From positions 558,001-622,000 of the forward strand of contig NZ_JBFMVT010000002.1 in NCBI RefSeq assembly GCF_040786275.1: DNA of 64,000 nt, written 5' to 3'. Of the stretch, positions 37,924 to 46,203 are shown in pieces. Position 1 is the stretch's first letter. Every line of letters starts with the position of its first letter. Source of the stretch: Buttiauxella gaviniae (GTDB taxonomy: Bacteria > Pseudomonadota > Gammaproteobacteria > Enterobacterales > Enterobacteriaceae). The position numbers and the translations under genes are program-made. The notes under the pieces were generated by a model. That model made no database searches and was not told the DNA's origin. It saw only the letters and a list, made by a program, of their open reading frames with translations.

Positions 37924-38583
37924 TTATTGCACACTTACGCGCAGTGCCGCCGCCGTCGCAAACGGGCTTAACGTGGCGCTCCCCGCGAGCAGCGCCCCAA
38001 GAATCGCCAGATAACCATCAACAGGAAGATGCATCGATGCCGCGTCCATTGCCGCGGTAGCAAAGATTAGCAGCGGAATGGTTAACGGCAAGACCAGCAA
38101 ACTCAAGAGCACACCATTGCGCCGCAGGCCGACCGTAAGCCCCACGCCGGGTGCGCCTAAAAAACTCAGCGTTGGCGTTCCCAATAGCAGCGTCAGCGCC
38201 ATGACCTGCCAGCCGTAAAAATCCAGACCCAGCAACAAAGCGGCGAGCGGCGAGAGAATCAGCAGCGGCAAACCTGTCACCACCCAGTGAGCGGTCACTT
38301 TCGCTAACACCACCGCGGGCAAAGGGATGGGCAACAGCATGAGCTGCTCAAGGGAGCCATCCTGAAAATCATCGCGGAACAGTCGGTCCATCGCTAACAA
38401 TGAGGCCAGCAGCGCCGCCACCCAAATCACGCCCGGCGCAATGCGCGCCAGGAGCTGCGATTCAGGGCCAATCCCCAAGGGAAACAACGTGATAACGATC
38501 AGAAAGAACCATAGCGGGTTAGCGATTTCCGCCCCTTTGCGGAACACCACGTGCAGTTCTTGCAGGAAAATGCGGCGCATCAT
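37924..38583 (-). CDS. ccmB: CcmB, haem exporter permease
   Basis: Membrane subunit of the CcmAB ABC transporter that drives release of holo-CcmE. The 219-residue protein has about six helices and the family start [27 protein letters not shown]. The cytoplasmic [17 protein letters not shown] loop is where CcmA is expected to dock. It overlaps ccmA by four bases. Confidence 0.96.
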   Translation of the reverse strand: MMRRIFLQELHVVFRKGAEIANPLWFFLIVITLFPLGIGPESQLLARIAPGVIWVAALLASLLAMDRLFRDDFQDGSLEQLMLLPIPLPAVVLAKVTAHWVVTGLPLLILSPLAALLLGLDFYGWQVMALTLLLGTPTLSFLGAPGVGLTVGLRRNGVLLSLLVLPLTIPLLIFATAAMDAASMHLPVDGYLAILGALLAGSATLSPFATAAALRVSVQ

Positions 38584-39188
38584 GCAAATCTCTCCTGCAA
38601 GTGAATCTGGCGAACATTGTCCACGGCAAGCGGCTGGTGGGTGGTGAGTATCACCATGCCGCCATTTTCGGTATGGCGCTTGAGCTGCCGGGTGAGTTTT
38701 TCCACGCCCGCAACGTCAATGGCGGTAAAAGGCTCGTCGAGGATCCAGAGTTTGTGCGCACTCAGCCACAAACGCGCCAGCGCAACACGGCGCTGCTGCC
38801 CGGCAGAAAGTTGGTTTACCGGAACATCCTCGAACCCCGCCAGGCCCACTTCAGTAAGCGCTTGCCAACGTAGATTTTCCGCACCTTCAGCGTGGTAAAA
38901 GCTGAGATTTTCAAAGGCGGTGAGAACGGTTTTGATGCCGGGCTGATGCCCAAGCCAGAGTAGATCCTGATGATACTGATAGCGGTTGCGCGACAACGTT
39001 TCCCCTTGCCACTTCACCTCGCCCTCCTCGGCCTGCGCAAGCCCCGCCAAAATCCGCAGTAACGACGTTTTGCCTGCGCCATTTTTCCCAGCGATTTGCA
39101 CCATTTCCCCCGGACGGACGCTAAACGACAACTCGCTAAATAACACGCGGTCATCACGTACGCAGGTCAGGTTAATCGCATCAAGCAT
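38580..39188 (-). CDS. ccmA: CcmA, haem exporter ATPase
   Basis: ATPase of CcmAB. The 202-residue protein shows Walker [12 protein letters not shown], signature [15 protein letters not shown] and Walker [14 protein letters not shown] chose the ATG giving [14 protein letters not shown], with AAGGAG 11 bases upstream. A GTG four codons earlier would place the ribosome site on top of the start, so it is less likely. First gene of the ccm operon, divergent from yfdC. Confidence 0.96.
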   Translation of the reverse strand: MLDAINLTCVRDDRVLFSELSFSVRPGEMVQIAGKNGAGKTSLLRILAGLAQAEEGEVKWQGETLSRNRYQYHQDLLWLGHQPGIKTVLTAFENLSFYHAEGAENLRWQALTEVGLAGFEDVPVNQLSAGQQRRVALARLWLSAHKLWILDEPFTAIDVAGVEKLTRQLKRHTENGGMVILTTHQPLAVDNVRQIHLQERFA

Positions 39189-39393
39189 TTGGGGAGCCAC
39201 TCCTTGTCTCGGGATGCAAAATCATAACACATCATAGTCTTTGCTCCAGATTGGCTACCGCAGATGCGGTACTCCAAAAGAGGTAATCCTCACACATAAG
39301 ATCAAAATAAAGTCGAATTCCCGCGCCTGGCAGGGAATCGCGTAAAAAGCCGCTACGCTTAATGGAACAAGTCACGCATGAGTAACCTAAAAA

Positions 39394-40359
39394 ATGGATG
39401 AATTAAAAGAAGAGAAAATCGACAAATCAACCGATGAGATTGAAGTCGAAAGTGACGAGAAAGATCACGGAGAAAAAATAGAAGTTGATGAAGAGCAGCT
39501 CCCCTCCCGGGCAATGGCCATCCACGAACATATCCGCCAGGACGGTGAAAAAGAGCTGGAACGTGACGCAATGGCATTGCTCTGGTCAGCCATTGCCGCA
39601 GGCTTATCAATGGGCGCATCGCTGCTGGCAAAAGGGGTCTTTCACGTCAATCTGGATGGCGTTCCCGGCGGTTTTCTGCTGGAAAACCTTGGCTACACAT
39701 TCGGGTTTATCATCGTCATTATGGCGCGTCAGCAACTGTTCACCGAGAACACCGTCACCGCCGTACTCCCCGTGATGCATAAACCCAGCGGGATAAATTT
39801 CCTGCTGCTGTTACGTTTATGGGGCGTGGTTCTGCTGGGTAACCTCATCGGCACCGGTCTTGCGGCGTATGCGTTTGAATATATGCCCATATTTGACGAG
39901 CAGACGCGTGATGCGTTCGTTACCATCGGCATGGAAGTGATGCACAACACGCCGGGAGAAATGTTCGCCAATGCGATTATTTCCGGCTGGATAATCGCCA
40001 CCATGGTGTGGATGTTCCCGGCAGCGGGATCGGCAAAAATCGTGGTGATTATCATCATGACATGGCTGGTTGGGCTGGGGGATTTAACCCACATTGTGGT
40101 CGGCTCCATCGAAGTGCTCTACCTGGTCTTTAACGGTACCATTCACTGGAGTGATTTCTTCTGGCCGTTCGCCATCCCCACGCTTGCGGGCAACATTTGC
40201 GGCGGTACCTTCATCTTCGCGCTGATTAGCCATGCCCAAATTCGTAACGATATGAGCACTAAGAAAAAAGCCGAGGAAAAAGCCAAAGCGAAACGTAAAC
40301 AAGACGTCGAGGGTGGCAAAGAGAGCGACAAAGGCGAAAAGCAGGCGCGACGGGCATAA
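39394..40359 (+). CDS. yfdC: YfdC, formate/nitrite transporter family protein
   Basis: Inner-membrane channel-like protein of the FNT family; substrate not established. The 321 residues begin with an acidic, charged N-terminal extension (about residues 1-55) and end in a Lys/Glu-rich tail. Between lie about six helices, including ALLWSAIAAGLSMGASLLAKG and the NTPGEMFANAIISGW half-helix region. It lies directly upstream of argW, as in Escherichia. Confidence 0.93.
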   Translation: MDELKEEKIDKSTDEIEVESDEKDHGEKIEVDEEQLPSRAMAIHEHIRQDGEKELERDAMALLWSAIAAGLSMGASLLAKGVFHVNLDGVPGGFLLENLGYTFGFIIVIMARQQLFTENTVTAVLPVMHKPSGINFLLLLRLWGVVLLGNLIGTGLAAYAFEYMPIFDEQTRDAFVTIGMEVMHNTPGEMFANAIISGWIIATMVWMFPAAGSAKIVVIIIMTWLVGLGDLTHIVVGSIEVLYLVFNGTIHWSDFFWPFAIPTLAGNICGGTFIFALISHAQIRNDMSTKKKAEEKAKAKRKQDVEGGKESDKGEKQARRA

Positions 40360-40396
40360 AACTGGTTACGTTTCAGGCAAACAACCTGCAAGCCCC

Positions 40397-40424
40397 TTAA
40401 CGCGGCCCTAAAAGCGGGTATACT
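40397..40424 (+). promoter_or_regulatory. Promoter of argW
   Basis: TTAACG, 16-base spacer, TATACT, followed by a GC-rich discriminator AGCGCCCTC of the kind seen at stringently controlled stable-RNA promoters. Confidence 0.65.
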
Positions 40425-40465
40425 AGCGCCCTCATTACCCGCCCGCACTGCCCGGCGGGTATTAC

Positions 40466-40540
40466 GTCCTCTTAGTTAAATGGATATAACAAGCCCCTCC
40501 TAAGGGCTAATTGCAGGTTCGATTCCTGCAGGGGACACCA
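40466..40540 (+). tRNA. argW: tRNA-Arg (anticodon CCU)
   Basis: The 75-base gene folds into a cloverleaf. The acceptor 5' strand is GTCCTCT, the anticodon stem AGCCC/GGGCT holds the loop CTCCTAA with anticodon CCT at 40499-40501, the T arm is GCAGG-TTCGATT-CCTGC, and CCA is encoded. It reads the rare AGG codon. In Escherichia argW is a phage integration site; here no integrase follows. Confidence 0.97.
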
Positions 40541-40578
40541 TAATCCTTTTTAAAAACAATTACTTACATCCATTTTTT

Positions 40579-40608
40579 GTAGGTCGGAAAAGCGCAGCGC
40601 CTTCCGAC
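40579..40608. repeat. REP-like palindrome downstream of argW
   Basis: GTAGGTCGGAAAAGCGC-AGCGCCTTCCGAC, a palindrome of the GTAGGTCGG type. Confidence 0.75.
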
Positions 40609-40689
40609 GATACGGTGCAAATCGTGGATAACGCTGTCGTTTACCCCTCCACAAATTCTGCCTTTATCTCAATTTTGCGAGTTCCTTCG

Positions 40690-41010
40690 CACCTCAAAAA
40701 TGCAACGTTGTAATCGCTATTATTCTACTTGTCACCTGCAAACCCGCAGGCGTATTCTTTCTGTGCACCAGCAAAATCTGGTGCCGGGCGTAGGAACCTG
40801 GTTTTCTCAAAGGCGATATCAAAGCGTTAGCATCTTTTTGATTGTCGCGGCACCAACACACCTTTATCCTTATCAACGGTGGCGCTGGTGGGGCAACCTT
40901 CGGGTTGGCCGATATCCTTTGAGGTCGGTTTCCTACCCTCATTAGCGCCGCCACTCCGAGCGTAGGAACTCCGGTGGTGACGATGTTCACACTCATTGGA
41001 GATTACTAAG
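40690..41010 (+). ncRNA. Structured leader or RNA upstream of the 143-residue ORF
   Basis: No convincing protein is encoded here on either strand, but the stretch is rich in structure. It holds a hairpin GCACCAG/CTGGTGC (40765-40784), a UUCG-capped hairpin (40891-40910), and a long-range inverted repeat CTCAAAGGCGATATC (40806-40820) with GATATCCTTTGAG (40911-40923). GCGTAGGAAC occurs twice as a direct repeat (40788, 40960) with an inverted copy GGTTTCCTAC (40927-40936). It ends at the ribosome site of the next ORF. It may be a P4-satellite-like immunity leader or another cis RNA; this is inference. Confidence 0.45.
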
Positions 41011-41442
41011 ATGATGTCAGCTCAACACATTTCTCAGACGCAGTTTAATAACGCCCTGCTTTCCCCGATCACCGCCAGCATGGATCTGTTCCAGCTTCTC
41101 GACGTCTGCGAATCACTTGCCGATGAACTGATCGAGTGCAAAACCGACACCGAACAGCAAGCGTTGTGTGGCCGCCTCGCCCACTGCCTGGACGTAATGA
41201 AAACCACGTTTAACCAGCCGCTACCGGCGTATCTGGTGGAGCGTCTCACCGTCGAAAAAGAAGTCAAAATACAGGTGAATCACGACTCAGAAATACAGCG
41301 CCAGTATTGCTACGCGCTCACCCAAACACTCTTGAGCCGCGCTCACACCGTTGAGGTGAATCGCGCATTAACCGGCATGTTGTTTGAGCTGATTAACGAA
41401 CTGGTCGAGGATTTACAGGCCCCGCGCTTTTTACGCGGTTAG
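41011..41442 (+). CDS. Hypothetical protein, 143 residues, argW-linked
   Basis: I do not recognise this protein. It starts MMSAQHISQTQFNNALLSPI after a clear GGAG nine bases upstream. It has no signal peptide or membrane helix and looks mostly helical and acidic, with the core LLDVCESLADELIECKTDTE and ending LINELVEDLQAPRFLRG. Four cysteines are present, not arranged as a metal site. It follows a structured 0.3-kb leader next to argW, which suggests a satellite or prophage remnant cargo gene, but no mobile gene accompanies it. Confidence 0.7.
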   Translation: MMSAQHISQTQFNNALLSPITASMDLFQLLDVCESLADELIECKTDTEQQALCGRLAHCLDVMKTTFNQPLPAYLVERLTVEKEVKIQVNHDSEIQRQYCYALTQTLLSRAHTVEVNRALTGMLFELINELVEDLQAPRFLRG

Positions 41443-41513
41443 GTAAGATTTTGTTGGCGGGCAGCAATTTGCGGCCCGATCTCACAATCTGGCACAGCCT
41501 CGCCTGTTAAGGG

Positions 41514-41519
41514 TATAAT
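41514..41519 (+). promoter_or_regulatory. Probable -10 element of yaiL
   Basis: Consensus TATAAT 35 bases upstream of the yaiL ATG; the -35 (about TCTGGC) is weak. Confidence 0.5.
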
Positions 41520-41553
41520 TCTGACTATTATTCCATTGGTTTCAGAAACGAAT

Positions 41554-42093
41554 ATGACAAAGCTAACGTTACAAGAGCAGATGCTTAAAGCTGGATTAGT
41601 CAGCAGTAAGAAACTCGAGAAAGTACAAAGAACGGCTAAAAAATCTCGCGTTCAGGCCCGCGAGGCAAGAGAGGCTGTTGAAGAGAATAAAAAAGCGCAA
41701 ATGGAACGTGATAAGCAGTTGAGCGAGCAGCAAAAACAAGCCGCCTTAGCCAAAGAATATAAGGCTCAGGTCAAGCAGCTTATTGAAATGAACAGGATCG
41801 TTATTGCCAAAGGCGATATTGGGTATAACTTCACAGACGGTAATGTGATTAAAAAAATCTATGTGGATAAAACGACGCAAACTCAGTTGATCAATGGCCG
41901 TCTCGCTATTGCACGCCTGGTTGCGGAAAATGGCCGTGATAGCGAATACGCCATTATCCCCGCAAGCGTTGCCGATAAAATTGCCCAGCGCGATGCAAGC
42001 AGCATTGTATTAAACAGCGAGCTGAGCAAAGAAGCACTGGACGAAGATGATCCGTATGCTGATTTTAAAGTGCCAGATGATTTGATGTGGTAA
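41554..42093 (+). CDS. yaiL: YaiL, DUF2058 nucleoprotein/polynucleotide-associated protein
   Basis: Protein of the DUF2058 family, described as nucleoprotein- or polynucleotide-associated; mechanism unknown. The 179 residues start MTKLTLQEQMLKAGLVSSKK and match Escherichia YaiL closely. A highly charged helix (about residues 20-85, rich in Lys, Arg, Glu) precedes a compact domain with GYNFTDGNVIKKIYVDK and the C-terminal DDPYADFKVPDDLMW. In Escherichia yaiL lies far away on the chromosome, so its place next to argW is a rearrangement. Confidence 0.94.
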   Translation: MTKLTLQEQMLKAGLVSSKKLEKVQRTAKKSRVQAREAREAVEENKKAQMERDKQLSEQQKQAALAKEYKAQVKQLIEMNRIVIAKGDIGYNFTDGNVIKKIYVDKTTQTQLINGRLAIARLVAENGRDSEYAIIPASVADKIAQRDASSIVLNSELSKEALDEDDPYADFKVPDDLMW

Positions 42094-42209
42094 GAAAAAT
42101 TTCTCTACGCTTAACCAGGGGCGATGGACTGTAACCATTGCCCTGACCTCCAAAAGCCGTATAGCTGGCGGCCTTTATCGTTTTTCGCTCCATCCAAAGT
42201 AAACCTTAA

Positions 42210-43295
42210 ATGAAGAGATCTTTTTTCGCCGTGCGCTGTGATAAGCCATTGAGCCCGCTGGAAGTGAGTATTTATCGCAACTATCGGTTTATCCACGCCG
42301 CCCGTATTGCTATCGCGTTTGTGCTGACATTCCTGTTTATCAGGATGTTGAATTTACCCGATCACTCCTGGCCGCTGATTACCCTTGTGGTGGTGATGGG
42401 GCCGATTAGCTATCTGGGGAACGTTATCCCACGCGCCTTTGAGCGAATGGCGGGAACCCTGACCGGTGCCGTTTTGGGCTTAATCGCTTTGCGCATCGAA
42501 ATGTATTCCTTGCCTTTGATGATGGTGTGGTGCGGGTGCGCGGCGTTTTTATGCGGTTATTTAACCATGAGCAAGCGCCCGTACGCCTCGTTGTTGATTG
42601 GGATAACTCTCGCGGTGGTGAGCAGTGCCCCCGCCGGGGATATGCAAACCGCATTGTGGCGCAGCGCCAATATTATTCTTGGCTGTGTTCTGGCGATGTG
42701 TTTTACCAGCATTTATCCGCAGCGGGCGTTTATCCACTGGCGTATTCAGCTCGCTGCGTTTTTAAATGATTTTTCAAAAATTAGCGCAACGGGCTCCTCA
42801 CATAATGTGATTACCCGCCCTGACCTGACGAAGCTCCATACCAAAATTTTGAGCCACGTGGTCAAGATGCGCAGTTTGATTACGCCGGTCAGCAAAGAAG
42901 TGGGGATCCCTAAATCTACGCTGGAAGAAATTCAGTTAATCATCCGCGATATGGTCGCCGTGCAGCGCTTCCAGATTGATGCGCACTGGGCAACACGCGG
43001 AAGCCGTTTTCTGCTGGTGAATTCACGCACGCTGGCGGATGTGCAGGAGATGACGCAAAAAACCCTGAAAGCACTGGCGCTGGCGTTGCATGAAGGCAAT
43101 CCAACCCCTATCGCGGCTAACAGCGAACGCCTGAATGAAATCACAGAAGAATTACACGACTTGCTGAACGCCCATGAAGGCAATGAGGTGGTGGAGAGCG
43201 CCATTCACGGGTATGTATGGCTGAGTATTCAGTTGGCGGTGCAGCTTGAAAAGCTCTCGGTGTTAATCACCAATGCGCTGATAGAAAAGAAATAA
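42210..43295 (+). CDS. FUSC family inner-membrane protein, YeeA-like
   Basis: Putative aromatic-acid or xenobiotic exporter of the FUSC superfamily. The 361-residue protein has an N-terminal block of six helices with LPDHSWPLITLVVVMGPISY and VIPRAFERMAGTLTGAVLGL, the signature of this superfamily, then QRAFIHWRIQLAAFL and a cytoplasmic helical domain (about 185-361). It is similar over its whole length to Escherichia YeeA but clearly diverged. No membrane-fusion partner gene is adjacent. Confidence 0.85.
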   Translation: MKRSFFAVRCDKPLSPLEVSIYRNYRFIHAARIAIAFVLTFLFIRMLNLPDHSWPLITLVVVMGPISYLGNVIPRAFERMAGTLTGAVLGLIALRIEMYSLPLMMVWCGCAAFLCGYLTMSKRPYASLLIGITLAVVSSAPAGDMQTALWRSANIILGCVLAMCFTSIYPQRAFIHWRIQLAAFLNDFSKISATGSSHNVITRPDLTKLHTKILSHVVKMRSLITPVSKEVGIPKSTLEEIQLIIRDMVAVQRFQIDAHWATRGSRFLLVNSRTLADVQEMTQKTLKALALALHEGNPTPIAANSERLNEITEELHDLLNAHEGNEVVESAIHGYVWLSIQLAVQLEKLSVLITNALIEKK

Positions 43296-43312
43296 GTTTC
43301 GACTCTATTTTT

Positions 43313-43341
43313 CCGCAGGCCCTGTTAAAAAGAGCCTGCGG
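43313..43341. other. Stem-loop between converging FUSC and autotransporter genes
   Basis: CCGCAGGC and GCCTGCGG form a perfect 8-base stem with a 13-base loop. No T run follows on either strand, so terminator function is uncertain. Confidence 0.45.
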
Positions 43342-43373
43342 GAAGTGCATTATTTGTGGATTTCGAACGATTA

Positions 43374-46148
43374 TTACCAGTAATACTTGAGCCCGGCGCT
43401 GGCAGAAAGCGCCTGCTCGTTAGCGGTGCTGCTCTGCATTCCGGCAAAAATCTGAACGCTATTGAGCAATATATAGTTAATATTCAAACCGTAATCGAAA
43501 CTGTTGCGGTCAAATTCAGGTGAATCAAGGGAAATATCTTGCCCGCTCAGATTGGTCGCCAGGGTCATATCACTGATATTACGCGAAACCACTTTGCTGA
43601 CCTGCGCCCAGGCCCCGACGCGTAGCGCATCGCTCACCAGATAGTTAACCCGCGAGCCCAGAGCGACACTGCTCTGCTCCCCCTTCATGCCGCTGACATT
43701 CACCCCATGAAGATTATCTTCATCCACGCCATCGGTGCGCGAGCGGTCATATTCCACGCTGGCATAAGGTGTCACATCCACTTCATGCGGCAACTCGAAA
43801 GTGTAACCTGACTCGAGATAGAGGGTCGAACTGCTGATGTCGGTATTCGATTTCTCGGTGCTCTGCGAGCCATTACTCATTACCGGGCGCTTAATGTCGG
43901 CATTCCCACGCTGGTAAATCGCAAGGCCATTGATATAAAACGATGCGGCGTCGTACTGGGCGTAAGCGCCAAATCCGTCCTGTTTGCCTTTCAGGCTGCC
44001 ACCGTTTCTGTCGAGCGTAACGTTCATCTCATTTTTATTGATGAACCCACCCAGCAATAAGGCATGACTGACACGACCATCCATTCCCAGAGAGGTGTTG
44101 TTGGTTGTACTGGTGACCTTATTCCACCCGTCCGGATGGTACTGGTTTTTCATGTAGTCATGGGAGGTCCACACGCCTGGCGTGGCCTCCTCCATTCCGT
44201 CCATCGCGCTTAAACGGTTGGCGACGGTTTGCGTCAGGCGGTTTTGCTCCGCCAGCAATACGGAAGGCAGTTCGGCATAAATCACTGCGGAATGGCTGTC
44301 CACAATGTGCTGCACGGCGTCACCTGAAGTGGATGACTGAAGATTAGCCGTGTAATCCAGCAGTTGCTGTTCATTCGCGGTTAACACCGCGCCATTTTGT
44401 TGTCTTTGCGCAACGGCATTTGCCGCGGCGAACATGCTGTCTACCACTTTGGCCCCGGCTTGCGACAACGCATCGCCCGCCCCTACGGCATCCTGAGCAG
44501 AAATTTGTGTCACATCAAAGTTAACGTTGTCCGCCGCGTAAGTGACGCGATCCACCGCCAAAAATTTGCTGCCGTTGACCTGGCTGAATTGCCCCTGCAC
44601 TCGCTGAGCATGGAGGATGTCGTAATTACCGCCGGTGACGAAATTCTTGTTCACCAGATTTACGGTGCCGTCCAGTTCAGCATTGCCGTTAATCTCAAGC
44701 TGATGGCTAATATAGGCATTTAACACGCCGTCGTGGCTTTGTGTGTAATCCCCATTGACGGTCAGCGAGCCCTGAGATAAATCTACCGTCCCGTTATTGT
44801 GGGTTGAGCTCACCGCACCTGAACCGGATAATATGCCCTGCGGAGCAATAGTAACGCCTCCCCCGTTGATGCTGCCGGAAACCAGAAGCGTGCCCTGATT
44901 TACCGTGGTGTTGCCGGTGTAACTTTCGTTACCTGCAAGTTCCAGCACACCGTTGCCACTTTTAATCAGGCCCGCGTTCCCTGAAATATCATTCCCAAAG
45001 ACATACTGTGAATCAGGCACCTGCGCATTGAAATCCCCAAACAGGGAAGAAAAAAGTGCCGGGCCGTTCTCGGCGCGGGATGCGTTTAATTCACCCCAGC
45101 CAAAAGTGTCATTGTAAGGTAAACCTGAATATGAGCCATCTGGCAGGTAGTCGGCGGTGGTTAATAAGGTTTGTTTCACCTGACTTGCTGTCATCCAGGG
45201 GTATTTATGCCATACCTCTGCGGCGGCAGCCGTAACCTGCGGTGCAGCGCCTGACGTCCCGTAGAAATTGATATAACCGTTATTATTAAATTCACGAAGC
45301 GGCCCGGTCACGTATTGGCCCGCCAGGCACCAGGCTGCGGCGCGTCCACAGGCGTTACTGCCTTTAATCTGGCCATTCTCATCAAGGCCACGATAGAGTT
45401 GTTTATTATCATCAATCCCCACCGCCGTAAGCAGCCCATTGGCTATCGTGTTATCCACTAACGGCGTCAGGCTTTCCGCCGCGGGATCTAAGCGCGCATC
45501 ATTCCCGGCAGAAAAGACAATTAAGCCGTTGGTCGCAGCCAGGTAACGTAATACATGTGTGGCATTTGAGTTCGCCTCATAATGATTATCACTCCCCCAT
45601 GAGGCATTAAATAAATTCACCCCATAGTGGTTATGCAAATCAAGAATTGCGGCCATTTGATCGTTAATTGCTGAATGGCCCTGATGATCGTTAGAGGTTT
45701 GGGCTTCATATAAATCAACGTTCTGGCTACCGGTATAAGTTCCCTCATCCCCGTTGCTGGCAAGAATTTGCGAAACATAGCTCCCGTGCCCGGCAACGTC
45801 CGTCGTCGCGACTGACGGCGAGTGGGTAATATCATCAGGGGTATATACGCCGGAGCCAAGGTTATTTCCTTGCCCCACATAACGTAAAATATGGCTGACT
45901 TTTCCCGCAAGGTTACTCAGGCTTTGATTAACACCCGAATCCAGCACGCCGACTTTAACGTTATTATCTGCTGATGCGGGCGTCTGAGCCTCAGGTGTTT
46001 TAAGCGGAACATTATCTGGCGGTATATTAACTGGCGCATTCACTGCCTGAGAAGAACTCCCCCCGCCACCTCCTCCACCGCCACATGCAGTTAACACAAA
46101 TAAAACAAATAGAGAAAGATTTTTGCGTCTGAATATTTTAATCATCAT
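43374..46148 (-). CDS. Subtilisin-like autotransporter lipoprotein (SphB1/NalP type)
   Basis: Predicted surface serine protease of the type Va secretion family. The 924-residue precursor has a lipoprotein signal with LTAC|GGGGG (Cys22 lipidated). An S8 subtilase domain (about 63-355) follows, with Asp70 in VGVLDSGVN, His121 in VAGHGSY, oxyanion Asn216 in FSAGNDA and Ser299 in GTSGAAP. A passenger-associated repeat (LIKSGNGVLELAGNESYTG, about 395-425) leads into a linker, and the last 270 residues form an autotransporter barrel ending in LKYYW. The combination matches Neisseria NalP and Bordetella SphB1, which cut other surface proteins. Transcribed with, or just downstream of, the cyclase gene (55-base gap). 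Confidence 0.92.
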   Translation of the reverse strand: MMIKIFRRKNLSLFVLFVLTACGGGGGGGGSSSQAVNAPVNIPPDNVPLKTPEAQTPASADNNVKVGVLDSGVNQSLSNLAGKVSHILRYVGQGNNLGSGVYTPDDITHSPSVATTDVAGHGSYVSQILASNGDEGTYTGSQNVDLYEAQTSNDHQGHSAINDQMAAILDLHNHYGVNLFNASWGSDNHYEANSNATHVLRYLAATNGLIVFSAGNDARLDPAAESLTPLVDNTIANGLLTAVGIDDNKQLYRGLDENGQIKGSNACGRAAAWCLAGQYVTGPLREFNNNGYINFYGTSGAAPQVTAAAAEVWHKYPWMTASQVKQTLLTTADYLPDGSYSGLPYNDTFGWGELNASRAENGPALFSSLFGDFNAQVPDSQYVFGNDISGNAGLIKSGNGVLELAGNESYTGNTTVNQGTLLVSGSINGGGVTIAPQGILSGSGAVSSTHNNGTVDLSQGSLTVNGDYTQSHDGVLNAYISHQLEINGNAELDGTVNLVNKNFVTGGNYDILHAQRVQGQFSQVNGSKFLAVDRVTYAADNVNFDVTQISAQDAVGAGDALSQAGAKVVDSMFAAANAVAQRQQNGAVLTANEQQLLDYTANLQSSTSGDAVQHIVDSHSAVIYAELPSVLLAEQNRLTQTVANRLSAMDGMEEATPGVWTSHDYMKNQYHPDGWNKVTSTTNNTSLGMDGRVSHALLLGGFINKNEMNVTLDRNGGSLKGKQDGFGAYAQYDAASFYINGLAIYQRGNADIKRPVMSNGSQSTEKSNTDISSSTLYLESGYTFELPHEVDVTPYASVEYDRSRTDGVDEDNLHGVNVSGMKGEQSSVALGSRVNYLVSDALRVGAWAQVSKVVSRNISDMTLATNLSGQDISLDSPEFDRNSFDYGLNINYILLNSVQIFAGMQSSTANEQALSASAGLKYYW

Positions 46149-46203
46149 TATTAATGTATATTTTTGGATATTGTTTTAGGGTTATAAAAAGACGGCATCG
46201 CGT

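Noticed and set aside
39189-39200. GTG start for ccmA
   Set aside because: The ribosome site AAGGAG overlaps this GTG; the ATG at 39188 gives a workable distance and the family start.
40694-40996. Minus-strand 100-codon open frame inside the structured region after argW
   Set aside because: It has no ribosome site before its ATG, odd composition (many Pro, Arg, Ile) and covers the repeats and hairpins; it looks like a by-product of the leader sequence.
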